A DNA stretch of 64,000 nucleotides from Meghimatium bilineatum (lineage: Eukaryota > Mollusca > Gastropoda > Stylommatophora > Philomycidae). This document shows, one piece after another, positions 59,501 through 64,000 of the stretch. The position numbers and the translations under genes were made by a program. The DNA is taken from the NCBI GenBank assembly GCA_034231615.1, contig CM067315.1:29242133-29306132 (forward strand), read 5' to 3'. The notes beneath the pieces were generated by a model. The model saw nothing but the letters and a program-made list of their open reading frames with translations, had not been told where the DNA came from and did no database searches. Numbering within the stretch: the first letter of the stretch is position 1; each line of letters opens with the position of its first letter.

Positions 59501-62500
59501 GTACCCAATTGCTATTGAATCTGAGACGCGGGTATTAGTTATTGAGAATTCCATGGAAGGTGATACGATTCCATATACTGATCCTTCCCCTGGAAATCAG
59601 AACATGACTTTTAGCACTAGGAATGTGGCCAAACAGCGTATAAAACCCCTCTCATAACAATTTTTTTACAAAAAGGTCATTGAATTTCTCATGAGAAAGA
59701 GAATTTCACACAAAAAGATCATTGAATTTCTCATGAGCGGTAATTTCACACAAAAAAGGTAATTTAATTTCTCATGAGAGGCAATTTCACACAAAAAAGG
59801 TAATTGAATTTCTCATGAGAGAGGGAACTTCACACAAAATCAGAAAAACACTTTTATTATTGAAATATTTTATTAAAACCCTCTCCTTACTGAAAACATA
59901 TATATGGCCTTGGTATAGATGATGCTGCTGCTGTTATGTTATTCAAGGAACAGTAATGTGCTCAGGTAACCCTGAACATATATTTCACTAGAACTAAGAG
60001 TTACCTTTCTTCCTCTGTTTCATCAAGCACCCAAGCAAACGCAAAGGAACTCTTGCCTAATTTCTTAGACTCTTGTTCATATTTGTGCATGGTTTTCTTG
60101 TTGACAGTTCCTAGCTGGTACAACACATGTCCCATCAATGTGCTCTTCCCAGCATCCACATGTCCTAAATACAGAATATATCAAGATGGATCAAAATATT
60201 GAAAGTTTATGATAATTTATTTTGGGAAGACGTTATCTAGTGTTGCCAGTGTGCCTCTCGGCCTGGTATCTCCGAATTCAGCACCAGTGATTGCTTGGGC
60301 AGAGCTGTGGTGCTACTCAATGTCAGGGATGGCATGACCAACCTTATTTTTATTACCATATTCCTAGATTTACCTGTTGAATTTCAGTTTTGCGCAGTAA
60401 GTACATATTACCAATCTTATTTTCCAGACTTTGTGTTGGCTGGACTAAGCCCCATCTCCACTTCAAGGGGTTGGCCTAAAAGGGGTTTATGATGATCCAA
60501 TACTAGGGTATATGATGATGATGTTATCCCTTTTAGCTGTGAGCAGGTCCGCTCTTGACAGCATATAACCTTGCTGATAATAATGTTAACATTAACTTTT
60601 GTATAACGTTAAAATTAACTTTTGTTGTCTCAGAGATATGATTGTGTTAGAGGAGTTTATGGTTGCATGTTTAATTCCTGGAGGGAGGCATTCAAGTGTG
60701 GTAGTATCTCAGGATTGTCACTTTCTACCAGGTGCATATCGCATACTTCTGGGCTAAGTATTTTGTCATTCTTCTGTTAGATTAATTGACCCATTTGCAG
60801 TGACAGTAAATCTTTCATTCCCTGCCACCTTGCTGTGACAGTAAATCTTTCATTCCCTGCCACCAAATCTGTCATTCCCTGCCACCTTGCAGTGACGGTA
60901 AATCTTTCATTCCCTGCCACCTTGGAGTGACAGTAAATCTTTCATTCCCTGCCACCTTGCAGTGACAGTAAATCTTTCATTCCCTGCCACCTTGCAGTGA
61001 CAGTAAATCTTTCATTCCCTGCCACCTTGGAGTGACAGTAAATCTTTCATTCCCTGCCACCTTGGAGTGACAGTAAATCTTTCATTCCCTGCCACCTTGG
61101 AGTGACAGTAAATCTTTCATTCCCTGCCACCTTGGAGTGACAGTAAATCTTTCATTCCCTGCCACCTTGGAGTGACAGTAAATCTTTCATTCCCTGCCAC
61201 CTTGGTGTGACAGTAAATCTTTCATTCCCTGCCACCTTGGTGTGACAGTAAATCTTTCATTCCCTGCCACCTTGGAGTCTGCCACGAAATGACAAAAACG
61301 CAATGTCTTCCATCCTTGCATCTCTTCATTATCCATGAGGATTATTTGATAGAATACAAAAGTAAGAAATTGAGACACTCATTTAACCCATGAAGTGCAA
61401 ACAAAAGAACATACAACATCAAACATAGTTAGTCTCTGGATCATCATCATTGCACTCCGGACAAGTCCATAGGTGCTCAGATTTCTCCTTGAGTGTATCC
61501 GCCATTACACGTTGACTGATGGTCCCAGTACGTCGTTGATTGACCATCATTCTTTCTCGCCCACGAAACCGCTCCTTTCTAGCGACACCACATTTCAAAC
61601 CAAGCTCCCTTATTAAAGTCATGGAACAAGAGTCATCGTCACTTGTATAGTCATTTTTCGTGCGTTTTCCCATAAGGCATTCAAAATGTCTGCCCGATAC
61701 ATCGCTCAACCAACAGCTGTCGTAGCAGCGTGGGCAGCCAACATACCCGCTCTCTCATTACCCTGTACTCCCTCATGCCCCAGCACAAAAATAAAAAGTC
61801 ACTCTACGCACGCACATGCGAATTATTCACTGCATCCAGCTACTGTTCCCGAATGTACCTCGCCTGAACTTTCACAATCATGCTCATGGAAACATACATA
61901 TCACAGTAAAGATGAATGTTGAAGGGATTTTCACTAAAAGAAAAGCCTCCATATATAGTCATATCATCAACTAAAAGTGTAATGTAGCAAGATTTATTTG
62001 TCTGTTAGGTCACTGGTAAGACATACAAAACCACCCGCATACAGAGTGACACAACAATGTGATACTGGTACCTACCTATAACAACCAAATTTAGCAATTC
62101 TTTATCCCCGTGACGTTTTGAATACTCTGTTATCACATCCAATTTGGAACTCTTTGATCTAGTTATTTCAGAATATGCAAGTCAATAGTCATGTTGTCTT
62201 GATAATTTCATTCATCATAAACACACTGTCACAACAAAAAAATTAAAAAAAACAATTTACTAAAACCATAGTCACAAAACTATTGCTTATATTATACAAT
62301 ATATAATAAACATAGTTACAAAACTATTGTTTACATTATACAATTTATCATAAACACAGTCACAATACAAAACTATTGTTCACATTATACGATTTATCAT
62401 AAACACAGTCACAATACAAAACTATTGTTCACATTATACGATTTATCATAAACACAGTCACAATACAAAACTATTGTTTACATTATACGATTTATCATAA

Positions 62501-64000
62501 ACACAGTCACAATACAAAACTATTGTTCACATTATACAATTTATCATAAATTTAAACAGTCACAAAACTATTGTTCACATTATACAATTTATAAAATGTA
62601 TAATAAAGACCCAAAAAGGAGGGGGGCAAAGAAAAGCAACACTATTTACCTTCCTTGCATATCACAATACAATGTGACTAAGGACATTTTTGGGGTTTAT
62701 TTTGCTGCCCCATCCCATATATGCTCAGTGACCCAGAAACCATAATGAAATTGGATGTGTCCGGCCAGAGGCAAAAATATCATAGCTAAGATGTCAAACA
62801 TGACAAAACAAATTCTGCTCTCTGGAATTAGTTAGTTTGTTCCTTTCATGCCGCAGGTGGCACATGTGGCAGAGTTTTTTATTCTCCATGTGTTGCGGTC
62901 CGCTGCCTACAGTTTTAGTTCTTGTATGGTCTTGCAGCCTATTATTTTCGCTTCTTTAAGTATGGTGTTCTTTAGGGTTGCTTTAGGCCTTTCTCATTCT
63001 CTGGACTATATCCTGCAAATCTGCAGGAGTTCAAATGAACACAGAAGAAGACAATTTATCATAAACAAAATTATTTTGTTACAACACAAAATTATTGATT
63101 ATATTGGAAAGGCTAAATGGTGTAGAAGAATAGCTTCGTTTTATTTAAATGTTCCAGTTCACCTAGACAAGAAATGTTAGCTCACAAATGGGGATACTGA
63201 GCCGACTCAGATTAGGGGAAATAGGTTGATGAACTTCTGGGAAACTGAAGTCTGTCAAAGAGAAACAAACCAAATTACTCCTTAGCATGTCCTTATGTAC
63301 ATAGATAATTAAAACACTTAAATATATGAGTTACCACCAGCAAATTCAGACATGTCGAGCCATTGGTGCAAATAAAATAGTGACACAACGTACTTCCTTT
63401 CTCTGGACTACATCCTGCTGGAAATCTAGCAGGATCACTGTCCTGCTACAAGAGAGTTGGAGTTTGAAAATGAACGGAAATAAAATTAATTAAAGGCATC
63501 AAACTAGATTTTTTATCATTATTTGTTTGAATGGATAACATCTCATTCGACTCCTGATTTTTTTCAATAATTCTCAAAGTTTCCCTTAATACAATGACTT
63601 ACTTAGATTTTGGTGTGGCAGCAATAGGTTTCATGGAATCAACTGAAGATTGGATAGTCTCTTTGTCTCCTTCGAGACCCATGAATTCCACAGCATTTCG
63701 TAAGTTTGAATTTATAGCAGTTGTTGCAGTTGCTTCTTCTGGGGCTAATACTGTCTTTGACGTGGACGAACTATCTATGTTTATCTGACTGGTATCTGCC
63801 AATGGCACAGAAGTTTTCTTTGAATCCTTGGCTACAGCAGATAAAATAGCGGCATCATTTAGAGTCTTTAATTTCAAAGATTTCTTTGAACTGGCTGGGG
63901 AGGATGGTGGTGTTGGTTTTTGAACTTCATCTGTTAGGAAACCAACTGTAACCTTGGTTGCTGACTTAGCAGGTGTGACATATGCAGGAGTCCCTGGGAT
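38406..64000 (-). CDS. HBS1L: HBS1-like translational GTPase, 11 exons, 5' partial
   Basis: HBS1 is the eEF1A/eRF3-family GTPase that partners Pelota/Dom34 to rescue stalled cytoplasmic ribosomes. The exons, 5' to 3', are 64000-63603, 62158-62076, 60164-60005, 58446-58334, 56484-56368, 53841-53602, 50242-50069, 48921-48826, 47617-47514, 43245-43145 and 38568-38406. They total 1749 nt: 582 residues plus a TAA stop. Every visible intron is GT...AG and every phase joins. Numbering from base 64000, motifs are GHVDAGKST (161-169), RGVTMD (216-221), DAPGH (238-242), NKMD (300-303) and SGLSG (340-344), followed by EF-Tu-like domains II and III. Family proteins are about 680 residues, so roughly 100 N-terminal residues (Pelota-side domain) lie outside the window. 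Domain order and the absence of a PAM2-type region separate it from eRF3; [16 protein letters not shown] before the P-loop and [12 protein letters not shown] after it are HBS1-like. AATAAA-type signals for this strand lie near 37937-37983. Confidence 0.96.
38625..38895 (-). mobile_element. Main SINE-like family copy next to the HBS1 terminal exon
   Basis: It starts about 55 bp upstream of the terminal-exon acceptor and carries the core GCAGGATGTAGTCCAGAGAA. The insertion leaves the acceptor and its polypyrimidine tract intact. Confidence 0.6.
38925..39068 (+). repeat. Minisatellite, left part, interrupted by LINEs
   Basis: Units of about 24 bp read CTAATTCTTATGTCTTACAA with CATT. The same motif resumes at 40905-41065 on the far side of two LINE fragments. 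Confidence 0.8.
39090..39715 (-). mobile_element. LINE RNase H domain fragment
   Basis: The minus strand encodes [19 protein letters not shown], the E-containing motif of a LINE-type RNase H. Further on is [14 protein letters not shown] where the active-site GHxGxxGNExAD motif is expected, frameshifted or decayed. It abuts but is separate from the RT fragment. Confidence 0.6.
39738..40620 (-). mobile_element. LINE reverse transcriptase C-terminal half, one frameshift
   Basis: The minus strand encodes [10 protein letters not shown] (the catalytic Y-x-D-D of RT), [48 protein letters not shown] and [12 protein letters not shown], about 250 residues open. A frameshift near 39905 moves the last 70 residues to another frame ending CAAYGPGGT and TAA, followed by (CATAA)n. 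This is the most intact LINE piece here. It is 5'-truncated and cannot be autonomous. Confidence 0.85.
40905..41065 (+). repeat. Minisatellite, right part, about 48-bp units
   Basis: Three units carry AACAATGTCTTAATATATTC, TAATTCTCATGTCTTACATT and ATTRGYG. The TAATTCTCATGTCTTACA core equals that of 38925-39068. Confidence 0.8.
41345..42062 (+). repeat. 19/23-bp compound minisatellite
   Basis: GAGAATGTAAGCTGTGACAT and relatives (AAGAAGTGACATTATGAGAT, GACAGTATGAGAATG) alternate in blocks for about 700 bp. The left end is a homogeneous 20-bp run; the middle has a higher-order unit of about 50-55 bp. It follows a SINE whose tail reads TTTGAGAATGAAAGTAG. Confidence 0.88.
42066..43140. other. HBS1 intron stretch
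   Basis: 42700-42900 has GGTACGTAAGATTTTATGTT and GGGAGGGGGGTGGGATATCA, reminiscent of a dispersed TACGTA/GGGAGGGGG repeat. A C12 run lies at 42941-42952. Otherwise no feature was seen. Confidence 0.4.
43145..43245 (-). CDS. HBS1L: HBS1 exon, domain III
   Basis: This 101-nt exon, in phase 0 and out phase 2, encodes [20 protein letters not shown], then [13 protein letters not shown]. It aligns with [28 protein letters not shown]. The acceptor is ctccttag and the donor gtaagc. The intron that follows is about 4.6 kb and holds the 38.9-41.1 kb LINE cluster and the 41.4-42.1 kb minisatellite. Confidence 0.96.
43540..43775 (+). mobile_element. Unclassified tRNA-like repeat, copy 2
   Basis: It is homologous to 38080-38365 in order and orientation: CAACCGGTCCGAATTCATAG, AGTCTTGACTAAAATTGCATC, TTGCAAGGCAAATAG, CTGGTTCAAATCCCATTTGC. 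A reversed partial piece with AGGATTTGAACCAGCC lies at 43385-43450. Confidence 0.55.
44245..44590 (+). repeat. Degenerate array, CCAGCCAGATGACCAACAAA type
   Basis: Purine- and C-rich, with units of about 24-30 bp based on CAACCAGCCAGATGACCAAC. Strand asymmetry is marked: G is scarce and T almost absent on the plus strand. Confidence 0.8.
44605..45465 (-). mobile_element. Main SINE copy interrupted by a Penelope-like insertion
   Basis: SINE sequence runs 44605-44712 and resumes at 45319-45465. The 12-bp CATGACTTCAGA at 44701-44712 is repeated exactly at 45319-45330. Removing 44713-45330 restores the usual SINE order. Confidence 0.8.
44713..45318 (-). mobile_element. Penelope-like retroelement 3' fragment, 606 bp
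   Basis: The minus strand at 45278-45072 encodes a segment with [13 protein letters not shown], then [18 protein letters not shown] and a stop. VxxHF...(L/I)xxLGT(L/I)xPxGLN is the usual end of Penelope-type RT/GIY-YIG proteins. Downstream on the same strand is TTGAAAAATGCCTATTGG, then TCCGAAACGTCGAC, resembling the hammerhead-like motif of such elements. The 12-bp duplication proves a retrotransposition-type insertion. It is heavily 5'-truncated. Confidence 0.65.
45480..45700 (+). mobile_element. Main SINE-like family copy, plus orientation
   Basis: The head GTCATAAGAGGTTGCTAAG and the tail GGAGTTTGAGAACAAATACA GAAGAAG are visible, with the intervening GTCAGATGTG...ATATCACAG core. Confidence 0.6.
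45930..46335. repeat. Left arm of a dispersed inverted pair
   Basis: GAACCCCAGGAACAGTAAGC, CTTTCGTACCCAGGAGACTT and GCAATGCCTATTGAAGG appear in reverse complement at 49490-49850. The arms are about 350-400 bp, about 3.2 kb apart, and contain HBS1 exons 47514 and 48826 between them. Confidence 0.55.
46430..46710 (+). mobile_element. LINE C-terminal remnant
   Basis: Plus frames give [38 protein letters not shown] and [14 protein letters not shown]-type residues. It matches the RGRPxLRYKD.CK..L..F.....WE....DR pattern. Confidence 0.6.
46950..47335 (+). mobile_element. Two divergent SINE copies in tandem
   Basis: The segments 46950-47080 and 47150-47335 share GGATGTGCTGG, a CAGC...TGTGTAACCTGCAGYRCAA core, and GAAAGCGAAG/GAGCGAACGCTGAAG ends. 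They are related to the main family but their core differs, so they are a distinct subfamily. Confidence 0.5.
47514..47617 (-). CDS. HBS1L: HBS1 exon, start of domain III
   Basis: This 104-nt exon encodes [19 protein letters not shown], then [15 protein letters not shown], ending in phase 0. It aligns with the family segment [32 protein letters not shown]. The acceptor is tttcctcag and the donor gtaagt. Confidence 0.97.
47930..48205 (-). mobile_element. Main SINE-like family, best-preserved copy
   Basis: This is about 90% identical by eye to the 6565-6850 copy over its full length, with a (TTC)n start on the plus strand. It gives the cleanest view of both ends of the family. Confidence 0.75.
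48206..48825. other. HBS1 intron stretch, mostly unique
   Basis: A 72-codon plus frame at 48351-48569 has no recognised similarity. No repeat family was identified. Confidence 0.4.
48826..48921 (-). CDS. HBS1L: HBS1 exon, domain II, with duplicated acceptor
   Basis: This 96-nt exon encodes [19 protein letters not shown], then [12 protein letters not shown]. The acceptor tttccaccag gives a phase-1 join producing Asn at residue 429. A 46-bp tandem duplicate of the exon start and acceptor lies immediately upstream (48949-48994). Using that second acceptor would add 46 nt and break the frame, so the proximal acceptor is the functional choice. Confidence 0.95.
49065..49285 (+). mobile_element. 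Second tRNA-derived SINE family
   Basis: An A-box-like TAGTGGAGCGCTTCGTAC and a B-box-like CGGGTTCAATCC are spaced as in a tRNA promoter. The body GCAATAAAAAATTCTTCCTG, GCAGCCTTTATTC and AACACGCAGTAATG recurs without the head at 12195-12335. It sits in an HBS1 intron. Confidence 0.6.
49490..49850. repeat. Right arm of a dispersed inverted pair
   Basis: It carries AAGGCTCCTGCAATAGACAT, GCACTAAGCCGAAAG and ATCATTCCTGGGGTTTGC, the reverse complement of the 45930-46335 arm. A 25-bp direct duplication with TTAGGTCTAAGACCTAGGGA lies at 49537-49588. Confidence 0.55.
49890..50060 (-). mobile_element. LINE RT fragment against an HBS1 exon
   Basis: The minus strand encodes [20 protein letters not shown], then [20 protein letters not shown], the thumb-region VxxYxYLGxxIxxDG signature. 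Its upper end lies within about 10 bp of the donor of exon 50069-50242. Confidence 0.7.
50069..50242 (-). CDS. HBS1L: HBS1 exon, beta-barrel domain II
   Basis: This 174-nt exon encodes [20 protein letters not shown], then [20 protein letters not shown] and [17 protein letters not shown]. It matches the family KPPxRxIDKPFRLCVSDVFK block and the GYxQxGD turn of domain II. The acceptor is tttccttcag and the donor gtaagt. Confidence 0.97.
50560..50790 (+). mobile_element. LINE C-terminal remnant, sister of 14540
   Basis: It reads [11 protein letters not shown] and [20 protein letters not shown] in shifting frames, the usual ...W.PDGKRKRGRP...H.R.W......C end. It lies in an HBS1 intron, opposite in strand to the gene. 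Confidence 0.6.
51080..51424 (+). other. Unrecognised 114-codon plus-strand frame in a GC-richer intron block
   Basis: It encodes a basic polypeptide including [20 protein letters not shown] and [20 protein letters not shown]. No family was recognised. The surrounding 51080-52030 block has more CpG than average for the window and includes GCGCTAGATGGCAGCATCAC (51480-51499), which resembles a CTCF-type core. Confidence 0.25.
52283..52660 (-). mobile_element. LINE C-terminal fragment, same lineage, (ATCT)n tail
   Basis: It begins at an (ATCT)n repeat, then CAATAAACCCGCAATCTG, GGTACCACATTGGATGCTTC and CAAGGAGTCATGTCTGC. It lies about 90% along the 22.3 kb copy with frame disruptions. Confidence 0.65.
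52665..52865 (+). mobile_element. tRNA-derived SINE with RTE-like tail, fourth copy
   Basis: It has CGGGTTCATATCTTGACGC, GAAAGCAATGGCAAACTAC and GATGGCTACATCCTGAATAG. Its 3' end lies about 15 bp from the first unit of the 42-bp minisatellite. Confidence 0.55.
52880..53517 (+). repeat. 42-bp minisatellite, about 15 copies
   Basis: The unit reads ACACATATTGTACATGTATG, CACATTTCTCGAGGATCGTA and GC. It contains palindromes TGTACA and CTCGAG. As 42 is a multiple of three, long frames are open on both strands (up to 261 codons). These are artefacts. It lies in the intron between HBS1 exons 50242 and 53602. Confidence 0.92.
53602..53841 (-). CDS. HBS1L: HBS1 exon with G4 (NKMD) and G5 motifs
   Basis: This 240-nt exon encodes [16 protein letters not shown], later [20 protein letters not shown], and ends VQQI plus a split Asp. 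NKMD gives guanine specificity and SGLSG is the G5 loop. It closes the G domain and enters the linker to domain II. It lies just left of the 42-bp minisatellite's intron neighbourhood. Confidence 0.97.
53935..54105 (-). mobile_element. Main SINE-like family, partial, beside the NKMD exon
   Basis: It carries CTTCTTCTGCATTTGTTCTG and CAGCAGGCTGTAGTGCAGAG on the plus strand and lies about 95 bp upstream of the exon acceptor. Confidence 0.55.
54106..55669. other. HBS1 intron stretch
   Basis: It holds a short repeat with GTACAACGTGGATGGTCAGT (54378-54425, related to 30550) and a long-tailed SINE at 54895-55025. The rest, up to the CpG-rich block, is AT-rich unique sequence. Confidence 0.4.
55670..55862. 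promoter_or_regulatory. CpG-rich promoter-like segment inside an HBS1 intron
   Basis: Against AT-rich flanks this stretch is dense in CpG. It holds an ETS-like CGGAAGTG (55708-55715), an NRF1-like TTGCGCATG (55743-55751), and a YY1-like GCCGCCATTTTG near 55835. These three motifs typify broad housekeeping promoters of animals. A plus-strand ATG at 55630 opens a 78-codon frame with no recognised product. It could start an internal HBS1 transcript, an antisense RNA, or be a retroposed promoter. Confidence 0.4.
56368..56484 (-). CDS. HBS1L: HBS1 exon, core of G domain
   Basis: This 117-nt exon encodes [19 protein letters not shown], then [18 protein letters not shown] with a split Gly at the donor. 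It aligns with the family segment AAQADVAVLVVDASRGEFE...GGQTREH. The acceptor is acttcccag and the donor gtatgt. Confidence 0.97.
56600..56935 (+). mobile_element. LINE C-terminal remnant in HBS1 intron
   Basis: An open plus frame encodes [40 protein letters not shown] and SRELFYP. RN..IR...N...I...I.RQ.IKWF.H..R.P is a LINE RT C-terminal signature. Confidence 0.65.
57440..57725 (+). mobile_element. LINE C-terminal remnant in HBS1 intron
   Basis: Plus frames give [16 protein letters not shown], then a broken WNPNGKRR-like stretch and [13 protein letters not shown]. It matches the RWIGH.LRR....R.AL.WNP.GKRR.GRP pattern. Confidence 0.5.
57760..58215. mobile_element. Same unclassified family, undisturbed copy
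   Basis: It has GGAAAGCATCCCAGTGTG, AGTGATGGCACACCTAGC, ATTCCCTGCCACCTAGG and GGAAAGAACACATTGGCCC. This copy has no internal tandem expansion and gives the ancestral order. Confidence 0.5.
58334..58446 (-). CDS. HBS1L: HBS1 exon with G2 and G3 motifs
   Basis: This 113-nt exon encodes [18 protein letters not shown], then [19 protein letters not shown]. Thr219 is the switch I threonine and DAPGH the switch II (G3) motif with the catalytic histidine at 242. Both switch regions are unbroken. The acceptor is tgtcacag and the donor gtacac. Confidence 0.97.
58600..58905 (-). mobile_element. Third tRNA-derived SINE family
   Basis: The minus strand begins GGCGCAGTAGCATAGTTGAT (A box) and has CCAGGTTCAAAACCACG (B box). 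The body includes AGCTGTAATTGGGTACCTGC and a conserved GCAACTTGCCATTGGG/GCAACCTGCCGTAGGG motif shared with 19660-19815. A related head with GGGTTAGCGCACTGGC and GGGTTCATTTCCC lies at 14795-15010, also minus. Confidence 0.6.
59665..59840 (+). repeat. Tandem array, about 38-40 bp, 4-5 copies
   Basis: Units carry AATTGAATTTCTCATGAGAG and GCAATTTCACACAAAAAAGG. It lies in the intron before HBS1 exon 58446. Confidence 0.85.
60005..60164 (-). CDS. HBS1L: HBS1 exon with G1 P-loop
   Basis: This 160-nt exon begins with the rest of the split glycine and encodes [18 protein letters not shown], then [17 protein letters not shown], and ends [10 protein letters not shown] plus a split Arg. GHVDAGKST is the P-loop (G1) that binds GTP phosphates. 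The donor is gtaact and the acceptor tatttag. Confidence 0.97.
60560..61345. mobile_element. Same unclassified family, expanded into a 35-bp array
   Basis: Flanks match 57760-58215: GGAGGGAGGCATTCAAGTGT on the left, GCCACGAAATGACAAAAACG on the right. Between them the GTGACAGTAAATC...CCTGCCACCTTGG segment, present once elsewhere, is amplified (60785-61278). Confidence 0.65.
60785..61278 (+). repeat. 35-bp minisatellite, about 13 copies
   Basis: The unit starts CTTGGAGTGACAGTAAATCT and ends TTCATTCCCTGCCAC, with one truncated unit near 60865. Variant positions are GGAGTG, GCAGTG and GGTGTG. Confidence 0.9.
61419..61800 (-). mobile_element. LINE RNase H C-terminus
   Basis: The minus strand encodes [17 protein letters not shown] (RNase H end), then [18 protein letters not shown] and [15 protein letters not shown] before a stop. 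NQRRTGT and CPEC...DDPE mark a LINE lineage distinct from the CxCG-tail lineage. It is frameshifted near 61690. Confidence 0.65.
62076..62158 (-). CDS. HBS1L: HBS1 exon leading into the P-loop
   Basis: Acceptor aactag and donor gtaggt bound an 83-nt exon in phase 2 and out phase 1. It encodes [20 protein letters not shown] followed by LLNLVVIG. It corresponds to the family segment [23 protein letters not shown]. The glycine that opens the P-loop is split across the next intron. Confidence 0.95.
62225..62602 (+). repeat. 49-bp minisatellite, about 6-7 copies
   Basis: The unit reads AAACTATTGTTCACATTATA, CGATTTATCATAAACACAGT and CACAATAC. The edge units are truncated and diverged. It lies upstream of HBS1 exon 62158. 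Confidence 0.9.
62640..63055 (+). mobile_element. Main SINE copy interrupted by a LINE tail
   Basis: SINE sequence at 62640-62826 breaks after TCTCTGGA and resumes with TCTCTGGACTATATCC at about 62998. The 8-bp TCTCTGGA at both junctions is the likely target duplication. The tail is GGAGTTCAAATGAACACAGAAG. Confidence 0.65.
62827..62997 (-). mobile_element. LINE 3' end nested in a SINE
   Basis: The minus strand encodes [18 protein letters not shown], then [15 protein letters not shown], a short Cys pair and TAA. It ends in an ACTAACTAA microsatellite tail. The layout matches the C-terminus of the 39.7-40.6 kb LINE, so both belong to one lineage with short 3' repeats. Confidence 0.6.
63603..64000 (-). 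CDS. HBS1L: HBS1 exon: Ser/Thr/Pro-rich linker before the GTPase domain, partial at window edge
   Basis: The frame is open from base 64000 down to a donor AA|gtaagtcat (phase 2), giving 132 codons. The product is low-complexity and probably disordered, rich in Ser, Thr, Ala and Lys. It ends in ATPKSK, which corresponds to the ATPKRR-type sequence just before the G domain in animal HBS1. The acceptor lies beyond the window. This linker diverges fast in the family, so assignment rests on its phase-correct join to the next exon. Confidence 0.88.

Overview
This is a eukaryotic, almost certainly invertebrate metazoan, genomic window. Short coding exons with canonical GT/AG junctions sit in long AT-rich introns packed with decayed non-LTR retrotransposons, tRNA-derived SINEs and minisatellites. 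There is no operon structure, rRNA, tRNA gene or CRISPR. A lophotrochozoan such as a mollusc would fit the repeat content, but the species cannot be fixed from sequence alone.

One gene is nearly complete and secure. On the minus strand, eleven exons from the right edge down to 38406 encode 582 residues of HBS1 (HBS1L), the eEF1A/eRF3-like GTPase that works with Pelota in ribosome rescue (no-go and non-stop decay). All reading-frame phases join, all visible splice sites are GT/AG, and all five GTPase motifs are intact. The N-terminus lies beyond base 64000.

On the plus strand, bases 1-7046 hold the last four exons of a lysine-rich protein. Its first visible exon is a coding minisatellite, and its C-terminus (W, then PKSKKKKSRRDN) resembles metadherin/LYRIC. 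This identification is tentative. The two genes converge and are separated by about 31 kb of repeats. Within that interval two phase-compatible plus-strand exons (22738-22926 and 23856-23926) may be the end of an unrecognised third gene, though part of the first recurs at about 59.25 kb and may be repeat-derived.

Most of the rest is mobile or tandem DNA. The dominant family is a SINE-like element of about 300 bp with roughly 30 copies in both orientations. Also present are at least three tRNA-derived SINE families, one of them with an RTE/BovB-like 3' tail. There are more than 20 fragments of several LINE lineages (YADD reverse transcriptase, RNase H, CxC...H...C tails), one Penelope-like fragment flanked by a 12-bp target duplication, and unclassified interspersed repeats. 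About 20 tandem arrays have units of 11 to 63 bp. Several record events: a 38-bp minisatellite grown from the inside of a SINE, a minisatellite split by LINE insertions, a LINE nested in a SINE, and a tandem duplication across an HBS1 splice acceptor. A CpG-rich segment with ETS-, NRF1- and YY1-like motifs inside an HBS1 intron looks like a promoter.
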